From the NCBI GenBank assembly GCA_945861085.1, contig OX244046.1, positions 1,984,001 through 2,048,000 on the forward strand: 64,000 nucleotides of DNA, written 5' to 3'. Numbering within the stretch: the first letter of the stretch is position 1; each line of letters opens with the position of its first letter. The notes under the pieces were generated by a model. It was not told the origin of the DNA and ran no database searches. It saw only the letters and a list, made by a program, of their open reading frames with translations. Position numbers and translations under genes: made by a program. Positions 53,957-61,320 of this stretch are shown piece by piece. The DNA comes from Clostridioides difficile_D. Lineage in GTDB: Bacteria; Bacillota; Clostridia; Peptostreptococcales; Peptostreptococcaceae.

Positions 53957-54529
53957 TCATACTGATTTTTGTACATCAGTTCTTACATTAACATTACCTG
54001 CTTTTAGGTTTTCTCCAAGAGTAAGACCTTTTTCTTTTAGAACATATTCAAAAGTCATTAGTGGAACTCCACCTTTTCTACCACCTAATATTTCTTTTCC
54101 TTTTAAATCCTCATAAGAGAAATTAGGCATTTTTTCCCTAGCAATTAGAAAACTACCATCTCTTTTAGTTAATTGAGCAAAGTTTACTGCATAATCGTTT
54201 TTGTTTTGATTATATACATATATAGATGCTTCAGGACCCATTAAACCTACATTTGCTTCACCTGAAATTAAGGCAGCCATAGTTTTATCTGCACCTTGGG
54301 TATTTATAAGGTCAATCTTTATCCCTTCATCTTCAAAGAATCCTTTCGTAATAGCAGCATACTGTGGAGCATAAAAAACGGAATGAGTAACTTCTGCTAT
54401 AGTTACTTTATCTAGATTTTTAGACGAAGAAGATTCATCTTTTTTGTCACTAGAGTTAAAATCACATCCAGTTAGACATATTGTGCTTACAATGATAGAG
54501 CTTGCTATTGCGACTATTTTTTTTAACAT
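53957..54529 (-). pseudogene. ABC substrate-binding lipoprotein, N-terminal part (gene split by the element)
   Basis: This part encodes a lipoprotein signal peptide with lipobox LTGC (Cys22), then the start of an NMT1/SsuA/ThiY-type solute-binding protein (VTIAEVTHSVFYAPQYAAITKGFFEDEGI..., GGRKGGVPLMTFEYVLKEKGL). It runs into the element at NVNVRTDVQ and stops after three foreign codons (190 residues in all). GGAGG precedes the ATG. Rejoined to 46342-46836 it gives 349 residues, normal for the family. Ligands of relatives are sulfonates, thiamine precursors or riboflavin; none can be chosen here and no permease or ATPase gene is adjacent. Confidence 0.9.
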
Positions 54530-54894
54530 AATAAATACCTCCCATAAAACATACGAATAATATATAGTATTAAATATTTATTGTAGTTGTTACAAAAATA
54601 TATCTATACTTATAATATTTCTACAAAAACTTAAAAATAAATTTGAGTTTTATGTTTAGTTTTTTTAGTAATGTGTAATATTGGATAAATTATATTGATT
54701 ATTTATAAGCTAAGTAATAAAATTAAAATAATATCATTTTTTTGTCTATTATACATAAAGAAAAAATTTGTTTATAATATAAATTAGATTAATTTATATA
54801 AACTTTTATTATTTTTATATGAAATAGTAAAAGCTTATATTTTGTATTTAATAGATTGCATCTAAACAAATATACTTAAAATGGAGGAAATTTT
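54530..54894. other. Divergent AT-rich promoter region
   Basis: In the 365 bases between the minus-strand lipoprotein gene and the plus-strand methyltransferase no gene, riboswitch or clear operator was found. Confidence 0.3.
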
Positions 54895-55629
54895 ATGAAA
54901 CAAAATAAATATGATGATGATAAATTCTTTGATAAATATAGTAAAATGGAACGTTCTATAAATGGACTATCAGGTGCTGGAGAATGGCATATTTTAAAAA
55001 AAATGTTACCTGATTTCAAAGGAAAAAGAGTTTTAGATTTAGGATGTGGATTTGGATGGCATTGTCAATATGCAGTTGAGAATGGAGCAAACTCTGCTGT
55101 TGGAATTGATATTTCAGAAAAAATGTTAAAAGAAGCTAAAAACAAAACGCAATTTGATAATATAAAATACATATGTATGCCTATTGAAGACATTAATTTT
55201 CCAAAAGATAGTTTTGATGTGGTTATTAGTTCTTTAGCATTTCATTATATTCAATCATTTGAAGATATATGTGAAAATGTAAGTAATTGCCTTTCAAGCG
55301 AAGGTGACTTTGTATTCTCTGTTGAACATCCTATATTTACTGCATATGGAACTCAAGAATGGTATTGTGATAAAGACGGCAATAATCTACACTGGCCAGT
55401 AGATAGATATTTTGAAGAAGGAGCACGTAAGTCAAATTTTCTAGGAGAAGAAGTTACAAAATATCATAAAACACTAACAACTTATCTAAACACTTTAAAT
55501 AAAACTGGGTTTGAAATATTAGAAATTGTTGAGCCTCAACCAGAGGAAAAACTATTAGATACAATTCCTGAAATGAAAGATGAACTACGAAGACCTATGA
55601 TGCTACTTGTAGCTGCAAGAAAAAAATAA
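54895..55629 (+). CDS. Class I SAM-dependent methyltransferase
   Basis: The 244-residue Rossmann-fold methyltransferase has motif I VLDLGCGFGWHCQYA (near residues 47-61), the acidic residue of motif II in VGIDISEKML, and motif IV DVVISSLAFHYI. It resembles the UbiE/Methyltransf_11 group; the acceptor substrate is unknown. TGGAGGAAA precedes the ATG. It is a single gene ending at a shared terminator. Confidence 0.88.
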   Translation: MKQNKYDDDKFFDKYSKMERSINGLSGAGEWHILKKMLPDFKGKRVLDLGCGFGWHCQYAVENGANSAVGIDISEKMLKEAKNKTQFDNIKYICMPIEDINFPKDSFDVVISSLAFHYIQSFEDICENVSNCLSSEGDFVFSVEHPIFTAYGTQEWYCDKDGNNLHWPVDRYFEEGARKSNFLGEEVTKYHKTLTTYLNTLNKTGFEILEIVEPQPEEKLLDTIPEMKDELRRPMMLLVAARKK

Positions 55630-55684
55630 TAAAAATAAATAACTGTTGTAAAAATAAAGTTGTAGAAAACAATTACACTAATGT

Positions 55685-55721
55685 AAAGAGTGCAAAAGCA
55701 ATCATTGCTTTTGCACTCTTT
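55685..55721. terminator. Bidirectional terminator between convergent genes
   Basis: AAAGAGTGCAAAAGCAA pairs perfectly with TTGCTTTTGCACTCTTT over a three-base loop. It serves the methyltransferase (plus) and the YbaK-like gene (minus). Confidence 0.92.
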
Positions 55722-55733
55722 ATCAAGTTACAA

Positions 55734-56225
55734 TTATACTTCAACGTAATATATTTCATTCCCATTTTGTTCTATAAGCTTTTTCATATCTTCAAACTTT
55801 AAAAATACAGTAGCAGTATTATCATTTGGATGTATACCTATTTTATCCATTTTTAATAAGTCTTTATCAAATACAACTTTTACAACAGCCTCTGTATCAT
55901 TTAATATACCAAAAGGAGTCACAGCTCCCTTAGCAAGTTTTAAGTATTTTTGAAGTCTTTCTTCTGATGCAAAACTAAGAGGTTTACTATCAATTTGTTG
56001 ACGAATATCTTTTAAATCTGCTTTTTTGTCTTTACCTAATACAACTAAAAAATGTTCTTTTCCCTTAGCATCACGAAGAAATAAATTTTTTACAACAAAT
56101 TCCATATGTAATGTTTTTAATTCTTCCATTTCTTCAATTGTATAAACTGGTGGATGATTTACAGCTTCATAAGGTATGTTTAATTCATCCAATTTTCTAT
56201 ATACTTCTTGTTGTTGATTGTTCAT
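55734..56225 (-). CDS. Prolyl-tRNA editing / YbaK-domain deacylase (ProX/PrdX-like)
   Basis: The 163-residue protein is a single YbaK/aa-tRNA-deacylase domain: YEAVNHPPVYTIEEM, VVKNLFLRDAKGKEHFLVVL, the LSFASEERLQKYLKLAKGAVTPFGILND core with catalytic Lys region, and FHPND-like IGIHPNDNTATVFL. The family hydrolyses mischarged Ala-tRNA(Pro) in trans. C. difficile also has PrdX-type relatives tied to proline reduction; no prd genes are adjacent. AGGAGG is visible upstream of the minus-strand ATG. Confidence 0.88.
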   Translation of the reverse strand: MNNQQQEVYRKLDELNIPYEAVNHPPVYTIEEMEELKTLHMEFVVKNLFLRDAKGKEHFLVVLGKDKKADLKDIRQQIDSKPLSFASEERLQKYLKLAKGAVTPFGILNDTEAVVKVVFDKDLLKMDKIGIHPNDNTATVFLKFEDMKKLIEQNGNEIYYVEV

Positions 56226-56486
56226 AATATCCTCCTATTAGAAATTTATTTTATATATAAATAATATTATCATAGAAAACTTTAAAAGAAAACGTTTTAT
56301 ACCATATAAACCTTATATTTTTATAAAGAATCAAGAATATTTAATATAACGTAAAAAAGCTAAAGAATTTCTAAAAACAGCTTACAAATAGAACCTTATT
56401 TACCATTTATAAATCATATAAAAATAGTTTATATAAAGTCATATATGAAAAAACTATATTATGCTATCTTTTCTTTTTGGAATAAA

Positions 56487-56503
56487 CTATACTTTAAGTA
56501 TAG
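56487..56503. promoter_or_regulatory. Perfect 17-bp palindrome upstream of the PBECR-like gene
   Basis: CTATACTTTAAGTATAG is a perfect odd palindrome 66 bp before the start of the nuclease-like gene. The rest of 56226-56568 holds no gene. An operator for the downstream gene is the likely role. Confidence 0.45.
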
Positions 56504-56568
56504 ATATTTAATTTAAATAAATTTTACAGTATTAATGGTAAATTATCTTAGAAAGGAATGTGCTTTAT

Positions 56569-56952
56569 ATGTCTACAGACAAAGTTGTTGGAATCATAGA
56601 TGAAGAAACGGCAGAACTTGCAGGAATTGAATATACTGGTAAAATTTATGCTTCTTCTGGTGTTACAAAACATATAAAGAAAAAACATCGATGTCAATTA
56701 AGTAAGGACATTGTTAATGATATAATAGATACTATAAAAATGGTATTAAAGTCCCCTGAATATATAGGAAGCCATCCTAAAAAACCTGGAAAAAGTGTGG
56801 AGTTTATAAAAAAAATTGATGATTACATTTTAGTGGCTACAGAATTGGATACAAAAAAAGGATATTTATATGTATCTTCACTGTATGCTATAAAAGAAGC
56901 AAAATTAGAAAGTAGAATAAATAGTGGAAGAGTAAAACAATATGATGGTTAA
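56569..56952 (+). CDS. PBECR-like (phage-Barnase-EndoU-ColicinE5/D-RelE) nuclease-fold protein
   Basis: The 127-residue protein has the features I associate with the PBECR superfamily: an early histidine in SGVTKHIKKKH, a middle segment IKMVLKSPEYIG, then SVEFIKKIDDYILVATEL and a late Y-V-S-S-L-Y motif. Members are toxin-like RNases from prophages and mobile elements. No partner antitoxin is adjacent, so toxicity is unproven and a benign phage-derived role is possible. The ATG at 56569 is chosen with AAAGGA upstream; a GTG at 56560 sits too close to that site. Confidence 0.65.
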   Translation: MSTDKVVGIIDEETAELAGIEYTGKIYASSGVTKHIKKKHRCQLSKDIVNDIIDTIKMVLKSPEYIGSHPKKPGKSVEFIKKIDDYILVATELDTKKGYLYVSSLYAIKEAKLESRINSGRVKQYDG

Positions 56953-56979
56953 CATAATATTATTAAATTCCCAAAACTA

Positions 56980-57008
56980 TTGAAAAATATTATCATATAG
57001 GTTATAAT
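56980..57008 (+). promoter_or_regulatory. Promoter of an orphan structured RNA
   Basis: TTGAAA (56980-56985) and TATAAT (57003-57008) are separated by 17 bp. The predicted start is near 57015, about 20 bases before the structured RNA. Confidence 0.7.
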
Positions 57009-57014
57009 ATAAAT

Positions 57015-57162
57015 ATACATGTAAATATTTATTAGTTAGATTTGAGGTTGGAAAAGGCACCCAATACGCTACTATGGAGTAGTTAATAGAGATGCAGGAT
57101 ACGCCGCCCTGCCAAATCTAATTAAATTAAAAAGAGAGGATTAATTCCTCTCTTATTGTTTT
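57015..57162 (+). ncRNA. Orphan structured RNA with own promoter and terminator
   Basis: TTAGATTTG (57034-57042) pairs perfectly with CAAATCTAA (57114-57122), enclosing three hairpins: TTGG...CCAA, CTACT-ATGG-AGTAG and GCAGG...CCTGC. The base composition is clearly richer in G and C than its surroundings. An intrinsic terminator AAGAGAGGA-TTAA-TTCCTCTCTT plus TATTGTTTTTT follows (57131-57162). The next CDS begins 290 bp later with its own probable promoter. I compared it by memory with common riboswitch cores (SAM, TPP, c-di-GMP, purine, lysine, ydaO, preQ1, NiCo, guanidine) and found no match. It could be a sRNA or an unassigned riboswitch-like element. Confidence 0.65.
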
Positions 57163-57455
57163 TTGAAATACTAATTCAATTTATATAGAAAGATTGAAGG
57201 TCATTTATCCTAAAAATTTTTTAGTTATATACGTGAAGCTAATCAAATAAGATATTTATAATCTGTATCTAATAAATATTATATTTAATAAGATAAAAAT
57301 ATATAAAAAAGCCTTATAAAATTTTAAATTGTAATGGATAGAAAGTAATTAAAAAGAATTTTTATTGATTTTTAAAAATTTAGTTAGAAACTATATCATT
57401 ATGGTAAAAAATGTATTATAATGTTTAAAAATATTATAATAAGGGGCGATTAAAT

Positions 57456-57839
57456 ATGAGTCTATCAAAGAAAATAGAAGATAAAAGAAAAGCTAAACAA
57501 AGAGCTGAAAAAGTTAAGAAAGCTAAAATTGCTACAGCTGGTGTAGTATTAGGAGCTGTTACTGGTGCAGTGAGTGGAGTACTGTTGGCTCCAAAATCGG
57601 GAAAAGAGACAAGAGAAGATATAAAAGATGCTTCACAACAAATTGCTGAAAAAATAAATATGAAAACCGTGGATGTAAAAGGTAAGGTATCTGAGAAGCT
57701 AGAAGATAGAAAAGGAAACTTTATAGAATCAAAGAAAAAAATAAAAAAATATATAGATAATAAAAAGAGTATTGAAAATTCTAATGAGGAAGATAAAATA
57801 ATAGATATTGTTGAACCAGTTAGTGTCACTGAGGAATAA
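57456..57839 (+). CDS. YtxH-domain protein
   Basis: The 127-residue protein has a charged N-terminus, a glycine/alanine-rich hydrophobic segment with the YtxH signature (AGVVLGAVTGAVSGVLLAPKSGKETREDIKDA, about residues 28-59) and a Lys/Glu-rich tail that is probably helical. YtxH proteins are small stress-associated membrane proteins of unclear function. AAGGGGCG precedes the ATG. The next gene starts directly after its stop, giving a YtxH-DUF948 pair as in other Firmicutes. Confidence 0.85.
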   Translation: MSLSKKIEDKRKAKQRAEKVKKAKIATAGVVLGAVTGAVSGVLLAPKSGKETREDIKDASQQIAEKINMKTVDVKGKVSEKLEDRKGNFIESKKKIKKYIDNKKSIENSNEEDKIIDIVEPVSVTEE

Positions 57840-57840
57840 T

Positions 57841-58191
57841 ATGAACAATACAATAACAATTAACATAAGTATAATATATGTATTATTAGCTATACTTGGG
57901 TGTATTGCTTTAGTTTATTTAATTATTGTACTTGCTAAACTACATAAGATTTTAAATAATGTTGGGACTATGTTAAGTGAAAATACTCAAAATATAAATA
58001 CAACTTTAAATAATCTTCCTAGTGTTGTAGAAAATTTTGGAGAAGTAGGGGAAAACATGAAAGACGTAACAGAAGTGGTTACTGATGTTACAGCAGATTT
58101 TCTTGTTACTAAAGACAGTGTTAAATCAAATATGGATGTTATAGTTGATATATTGACTATAATTAAAAATATTTTTCTAGATAAAAAATAA
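57841..58191 (+). CDS. DUF948-domain membrane protein
   Basis: The 116-residue protein has one N-terminal TM helix (about residues 9-31) and a long amphipathic helical region (MLSENTQNINTTLNNLPSVVENFGEV...), the usual DUF948 form. The ATG at 57841 follows GAGGAATAAT, which overlaps the YtxH stop. It is functionally unknown and is often paired with YtxH proteins. Confidence 0.8.
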   Translation: MNNTITINISIIYVLLAILGCIALVYLIIVLAKLHKILNNVGTMLSENTQNINTTLNNLPSVVENFGEVGENMKDVTEVVTDVTADFLVTKDSVKSNMDVIVDILTIIKNIFLDKK

Positions 58192-58230
58192 TATGTTTAA
58201 TATAAAAAAAGTCTAGAAGATATAATTTAA

Positions 58231-58267
58231 ACGACCTTAAAATGGCATTTATAAGGTCGTTTTTTTA
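58231..58267 (+). terminator. Intrinsic terminator after the YtxH/DUF948 pair
   Basis: ACGACCTTA pairs with TAAGGTCGT over a 12-base loop, followed by seven Ts. Confidence 0.85.
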
Positions 58268-58293
58268 TTGGTTTAATTTGATATTATGTGTTT

Positions 58294-58752
58294 TTAATTA
58301 TTGGTAATATTCCTCTTTATCATTTGAACATATATATCTATGCTTGTTGTTTCAATTACATCCATAAGAACATCTTTGCATTCAAGCTCAAAATCTTCCA
58401 TTCCTTCTAAATAGTCATCATCTTCATCAAAAAAGATATAAGAATTATATAACCATTCTTCAAATTTTTCTTCAAGTACATCCCAATACGAATTCCAAAA
58501 TAATCCACAACCTGACATATAAGATGCTCTACTTTCATTTATATAAATTTCATTTAGAAGCTTTTGTAATTTACTGCTATAAAGTAAATCTGCTTTTCCA
58601 CTGCTTGATATTAATTCATTTAAATCTTCTATTGACATTAATTCAACTTTACCACTTCTATCATAAGGAGTATAATTTTCATCAACCCATTTATGTGGTT
58701 TGTTTTCTCTGCATACTGTTGCTATTAGCTCTACAACTTTTGTTCTTATCAT
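58294..58752 (-). CDS. Hypothetical acidic protein
   Basis: The 152-residue soluble protein is acidic with an E/D-rich stretch near 110-125 (FDEDDDYLEGMEDFELE). No domain is recognised. TAGGAC lies about nine bases upstream of the minus-strand ATG and codon use matches neighbours, so it is a probable real gene. It is downstream of the amidase gene in the same direction, 47 bp apart, and may be cotranscribed. Confidence 0.65.
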   Translation of the reverse strand: MIRTKVVELIATVCRENKPHKWVDENYTPYDRSGKVELMSIEDLNELISSSGKADLLYSSKLQKLLNEIYINESRASYMSGCGLFWNSYWDVLEEKFEEWLYNSYIFFDEDDDYLEGMEDFELECKDVLMDVIETTSIDIYVQMIKRNITNN

Positions 58753-58799
58753 TTTTTCTTTGTCCTAACTTATTGATTTTTTATAAAATAATCATAATT

Positions 58800-59039
58800 T
58801 TATAACTTATCTATTTGTTTTAATGCTAATTTAACAGTTTCATATCTATCAGCACCGTTTATTACTACATCACCTTTTACAAGTTTATTAGCTTCTCCGC
58901 CTACAACATAAACCTTTTTACCTAAACCTTGCTTATAGCTAGATGCTTCAACTATTAAAGAATCTTTTAATTGCCAATATAAAATCTGAGCAGCCACTTT
59001 ATCAGCATCACCTGTATAAACTATTACATTTTCGTACAT
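58800..59039 (-). CDS. Internal translation product: endolysin cell-wall-binding domain alone
   Basis: Inside the amidase frame, AAGGAGGGAGGGATAAA (59041-59057, minus strand) stands directly before an in-frame ATG at 59039. This would yield exactly the C-terminal binding domain (79 residues). Such secondary products are known for the related endolysins CTP1L and CD27L, where they associate with the full-length enzyme. Production here is inferred from the strength and position of the ribosome site. Confidence 0.7.
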   Translation of the reverse strand: MYENVIVYTGDADKVAAQILYWQLKDSLIVEASSYKQGLGKKVYVVGGEANKLVKGDVVINGADRYETVKLALKQIDKL

Positions 59040-59588
59040 TTTATCCCTCCCTCCTTCCTGAGAATTTGATATAGATTTGTTTAATATACCTTCTGCTATC
59101 AATTTAGCAACTTTATCTTTATTGTTAACATAATAATCTGTATCGGCTTTACTATCTACAAAACATACTTCTATTAATATTGCTGGTGCAATGGTATGAT
59201 TAAACCAATAAAGACCCCTAACATCAGACTTTGCACCTCTATTTTTGAATACTGTAGCTAACCTAGTATTCACTTTTTCTGCATATGTTTTTCCATTATT
59301 AGTTTTATATATTGTTTCTGTACCTACTGGAGTTGAAGTTGTGACGTTTGAATTAAAATGAATCTGAACAGCCAAATCAGTTTCATGTTTATTTGCTATA
59401 GCACACTGGTCTGCTAAATGATTACTTGATTCATCAACTCTTCCTGTATAAACAGTAGCCCCTCCTATTTTAAGCCATTTAACAATTAAGTCATTAAGTA
59501 TTCTTGTTTCTTTGCTTTCGTTTATATACCCAACAGCTCCTGTACCTTTTCCAGTTAAAGTGTGTCCTGGTATTATTACTACTTTCAA
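58800..59588 (-). CDS. N-acetylmuramoyl-L-alanine amidase, endolysin-like, with C-terminal binding domain
   Basis: This 262-residue zinc amidase has an Amidase_3 domain (about residues 1-178) with the zinc ligands expected in IPGHT (His9), NESKETRILN (Glu) and VQIHFNSN (His), and the catalytic Glu in ILIEVCFVDS. The C-terminal 79 residues (MYENVIVYTGDADKVAAQILYW..., VYVVGGEAN, GADRYETVKLAL) resemble the binding domain of C. difficile phage endolysin CD27L. There is no signal peptide, which fits a phage-type lysin rather than a secreted autolysin, yet no holin or phage genes are adjacent. GGAG precedes the ATG. An internal start at 59039 is described separately. Confidence 0.9.
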   Translation of the reverse strand: MKVVIIPGHTLTGKGTGAVGYINESKETRILNDLIVKWLKIGGATVYTGRVDESSNHLADQCAIANKHETDLAVQIHFNSNVTTSTPVGTETIYKTNNGKTYAEKVNTRLATVFKNRGAKSDVRGLYWFNHTIAPAILIEVCFVDSKADTDYYVNNKDKVAKLIAEGILNKSISNSQEGGRDKMYENVIVYTGDADKVAAQILYWQLKDSLIVEASSYKQGLGKKVYVVGGEANKLVKGDVVINGADRYETVKLALKQIDKL

Positions 59589-59726
59589 ATTAACATCTCC
59601 TTTACAATTAAATTTAACTTCTATTTAATATATGCATAATTCAGAATTTTGTTTCTTTTTATATCTTATACTTCTATTATAAGGCATATTGTAAAATTAT
59701 AGAATATTAAACAATAAATATTAAAT

Positions 59727-60164
59727 TTATAATTTTGTGTATGAGACATTACTTGATTTCAACAATTTTATAGCATATTCATCAATTCTATATCCAGTTC
59801 TATAGTATATGTGTTTAATTCCAGATTGAATTATAGCCTTAGTACAATTTAAACAAGGAAAATGAGTTACATAAATAGAGCAATCTTTAACTGAAATACC
59901 TTCTTTTGCACAATAATAAAGGGCATTTTGTTCAGCATGAATAGTTCTAATACAATGTCCTTCTCTCATTTCATGACCAGCTTCACTACAATGCTTATCT
60001 CCAGAAATACTACCATTATATCCAGTAGACACTATTCTATTTTCTGAATTGACAATTATAGCTCCTACATAAGCTCTATCACAAGTTCCTCTTTCAGCTA
60101 CTGTTTCACACAACCTCATAAAATATTCTTGCCATGAGCATCTATTTTCAAGTTTTTTATCCAA
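59727..60164 (-). CDS. Deoxycytidylate (dCMP) deaminase, ComEB type
   Basis: The 145-residue enzyme converts dCMP to dUMP for dTTP synthesis. The zinc-binding deaminase motifs are HAE (His76-Glu78) and PCLNC (Cys104, Cys107). VGAIIVNSENRIVSTGYNG and the metal-linked HCSEAGHE...HCIRTIHAEQNAL are typical of the dCMP deaminase family. I place the start at TTG 60164 because GGAGG lies eight bases upstream; a TTG at 60179 would fall before that site. Confidence 0.9.
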   Translation of the reverse strand: MDKKLENRCSWQEYFMRLCETVAERGTCDRAYVGAIIVNSENRIVSTGYNGSISGDKHCSEAGHEMREGHCIRTIHAEQNALYYCAKEGISVKDCSIYVTHFPCLNCTKAIIQSGIKHIYYRTGYRIDEYAIKLLKSSNVSYTKL

Positions 60165-60355
60165 ATCATATACCTCCAAAATTTATATCTAATATATAAG
60201 GTTTATACCTTAAAAATGATATTAAAAACAAATTTATATGACAAATAAAGTTTATTAATATTATTTTTATTTCAAATTATTTTGCTTTAAATTAAAGTTA
60301 CAAGGAAGCTAAAATTTTATATATATTTCTTCATAATATGAAACATCACAATATA

Positions 60356-60391
60356 AAAAACTGTCTCAATAAAATAGAGACAGTTTTACAG
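60356..60391. terminator. Hairpin terminator built from a TGTCTC inverted repeat
   Basis: AAAACTGTCTC...GAGACAGTTTT forms a strong hairpin with A- and T-flanks and ends the small minus-strand gene at 60399. The TGTCTCAA core resembles the tips of the MITE-like repeats, as if two ends were fused, but the internal part is missing. Confidence 0.8.
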
Positions 60392-60398
60392 TCAAAGT

Positions 60399-60533
60399 TT
60401 ATAATACAAGTTCATATTTTTCTTTAAATTCTTTTACAGCTTCAGGCCATGCCTTTTGTTCTGTAATACCTTTTTCTTTAGCTATTTTAATTGCAATTTC
60501 TCTTATCATTGCAGCTCCTTCTAATATTCCCAT
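60399..60533 (-). CDS. Small 44-residue protein
   Basis: MGILEGAAMIREIAIKIAKEKG... is a short amphipathic protein of predicted helices with acidic and basic residues. The ATG at 60533 is preceded by AAGGGAG, and a strong terminator follows the stop, so it forms a complete small transcription unit. The longer frame from 60608 lacks a ribosome site. The function is unknown. Confidence 0.6.
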   Translation of the reverse strand: MGILEGAAMIREIAIKIAKEKGITEQKAWPEAVKEFKEKYELVL

Positions 60534-60906
60534 TTTTAATCTCCCTTCAAATATCTTTTTGTATAGAATATAAATAGTGCTAAGATTTATTACATGCTGC
60601 ATATACAATATCTATACAACACATAACTTATAAATTCCTTTTATTTTCATATGTCTTTAACCGACATATAATTATATTCAACAAGTTTTAAAATTATGAA
60701 TTTAATCATAATTATTTTTATTTTTTTATAATCTAATCACTAAAAATTGTAGGTAAATTTGTCTTATTCCTTTACAAATATTCCTAATAAATTATGTTAG
60801 AATAAGTATTCTTGCCAAAGTAGAAAAGAAATGACTTGAATATCTATTAATGCTATAATCATTTATGAAGAAATCAGCGAAAAATTGGAATTTGAGGAAT
60901 GATATT
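60534..60906. other. Divergent AT-rich promoter region
   Basis: No supported gene or recognised regulatory RNA is seen between the small minus-strand gene and the DUF3795 gene. Confidence 0.3.
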
Positions 60907-61320
60907 ATGAAAATGTCCAAAAAAAATATTGACACAAGTATGTTTGCTCCTTGTGGAATGAATTGTCTAGTTTGCTATAAACATTGCTATCATAAAAAAC
61001 CTTGTGCTGGTTGTTTAAACAGTGATAAAGGAAAACCAGAGCATTGCCGTAAATGTAAAATAAAAGATTGTATAAAATCTAAAGATTTAATATATTGTTT
61101 TAATTGTACAGATTATCCTTGCAAGCTGATAGAAAACCTTGAAAAAAGCTATAACAAAAGGTATCAAGCAAGCCTTATGGATAATAGTAAATTTGTTCAG
61201 CAATATGGTGTAAAGATGTTTATGCAAAAGCAGAAAGAAAAATATACCTGTCCTAAATGCAGTGGTGTTATTTCAATTCATGATAAAGAATGTAGCGAGT
61301 GTCAAGAAAAAATGAAATGA
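60907..61320 (+). CDS. DUF3795-type cysteine-rich protein
   Basis: The 137-residue protein starts with FAPCGMNCLVCYKHCYHKKPCAGCLN, the N-terminal Cys cluster typical of DUF3795, followed by HCRKCKIKDCIKSK, YCFNCTDYPCKLI and a C-terminal zinc-ribbon-like CPKCSG...CSECQ. At least 16 cysteines suggest zinc or iron-sulfur binding. The function is not established. The ATG at 60907 follows GAGGA; an upstream ATG (60865) adds 14 residues without a ribosome site. Confidence 0.8.
   Translation: MKMSKKNIDTSMFAPCGMNCLVCYKHCYHKKPCAGCLNSDKGKPEHCRKCKIKDCIKSKDLIYCFNCTDYPCKLIENLEKSYNKRYQASLMDNSKFVQQYGVKMFMQKQKEKYTCPKCSGVISIHDKECSECQEKMK

Larger units (their letters stand above)
46831..53968. mobile_element. 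7138-bp serine-recombinase element splitting a substrate-binding-protein gene
   Basis: Ends are defined by an imperfect 12-bp direct repeat, TTGGTAATCAGT (46831-46842) and TTGTACATCAGT (53969-53980), 9 of 12 identical. Just inside the ends are inverted arms: ATCAGTCTAATTATAACAT from 46837, and ATCAGTATGATTATAACAT on the minus strand from 53966 (16 of 19 identical). Joined, they give an attP-like near-palindrome centred on CA/TG, as expected for a large serine integrase. Contents are the integrase next to the left end, an AraC regulator, a small unknown protein, an ECF sigma gene with membrane partner, an ABC ATPase/permease pair and a MITE copy. No relaxase or conjugation gene is present. Confidence 0.85.

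Noticed and set aside
46831..53968. The inserted segment as a group I intron/IStron.
   Set aside because: There is no group I intron core next to the junction and no IS605-type transposase; the recombinase is a large serine integrase with its own attachment-site symmetry.
57434..57859. 141-codon antisense ORF over the YtxH gene.
   Set aside because: Repetitive Ser/Phe/Leu composition is typical of the complement of a Lys/Glu-rich gene; the plus-strand gene has a ribosome site and recognisable domain.
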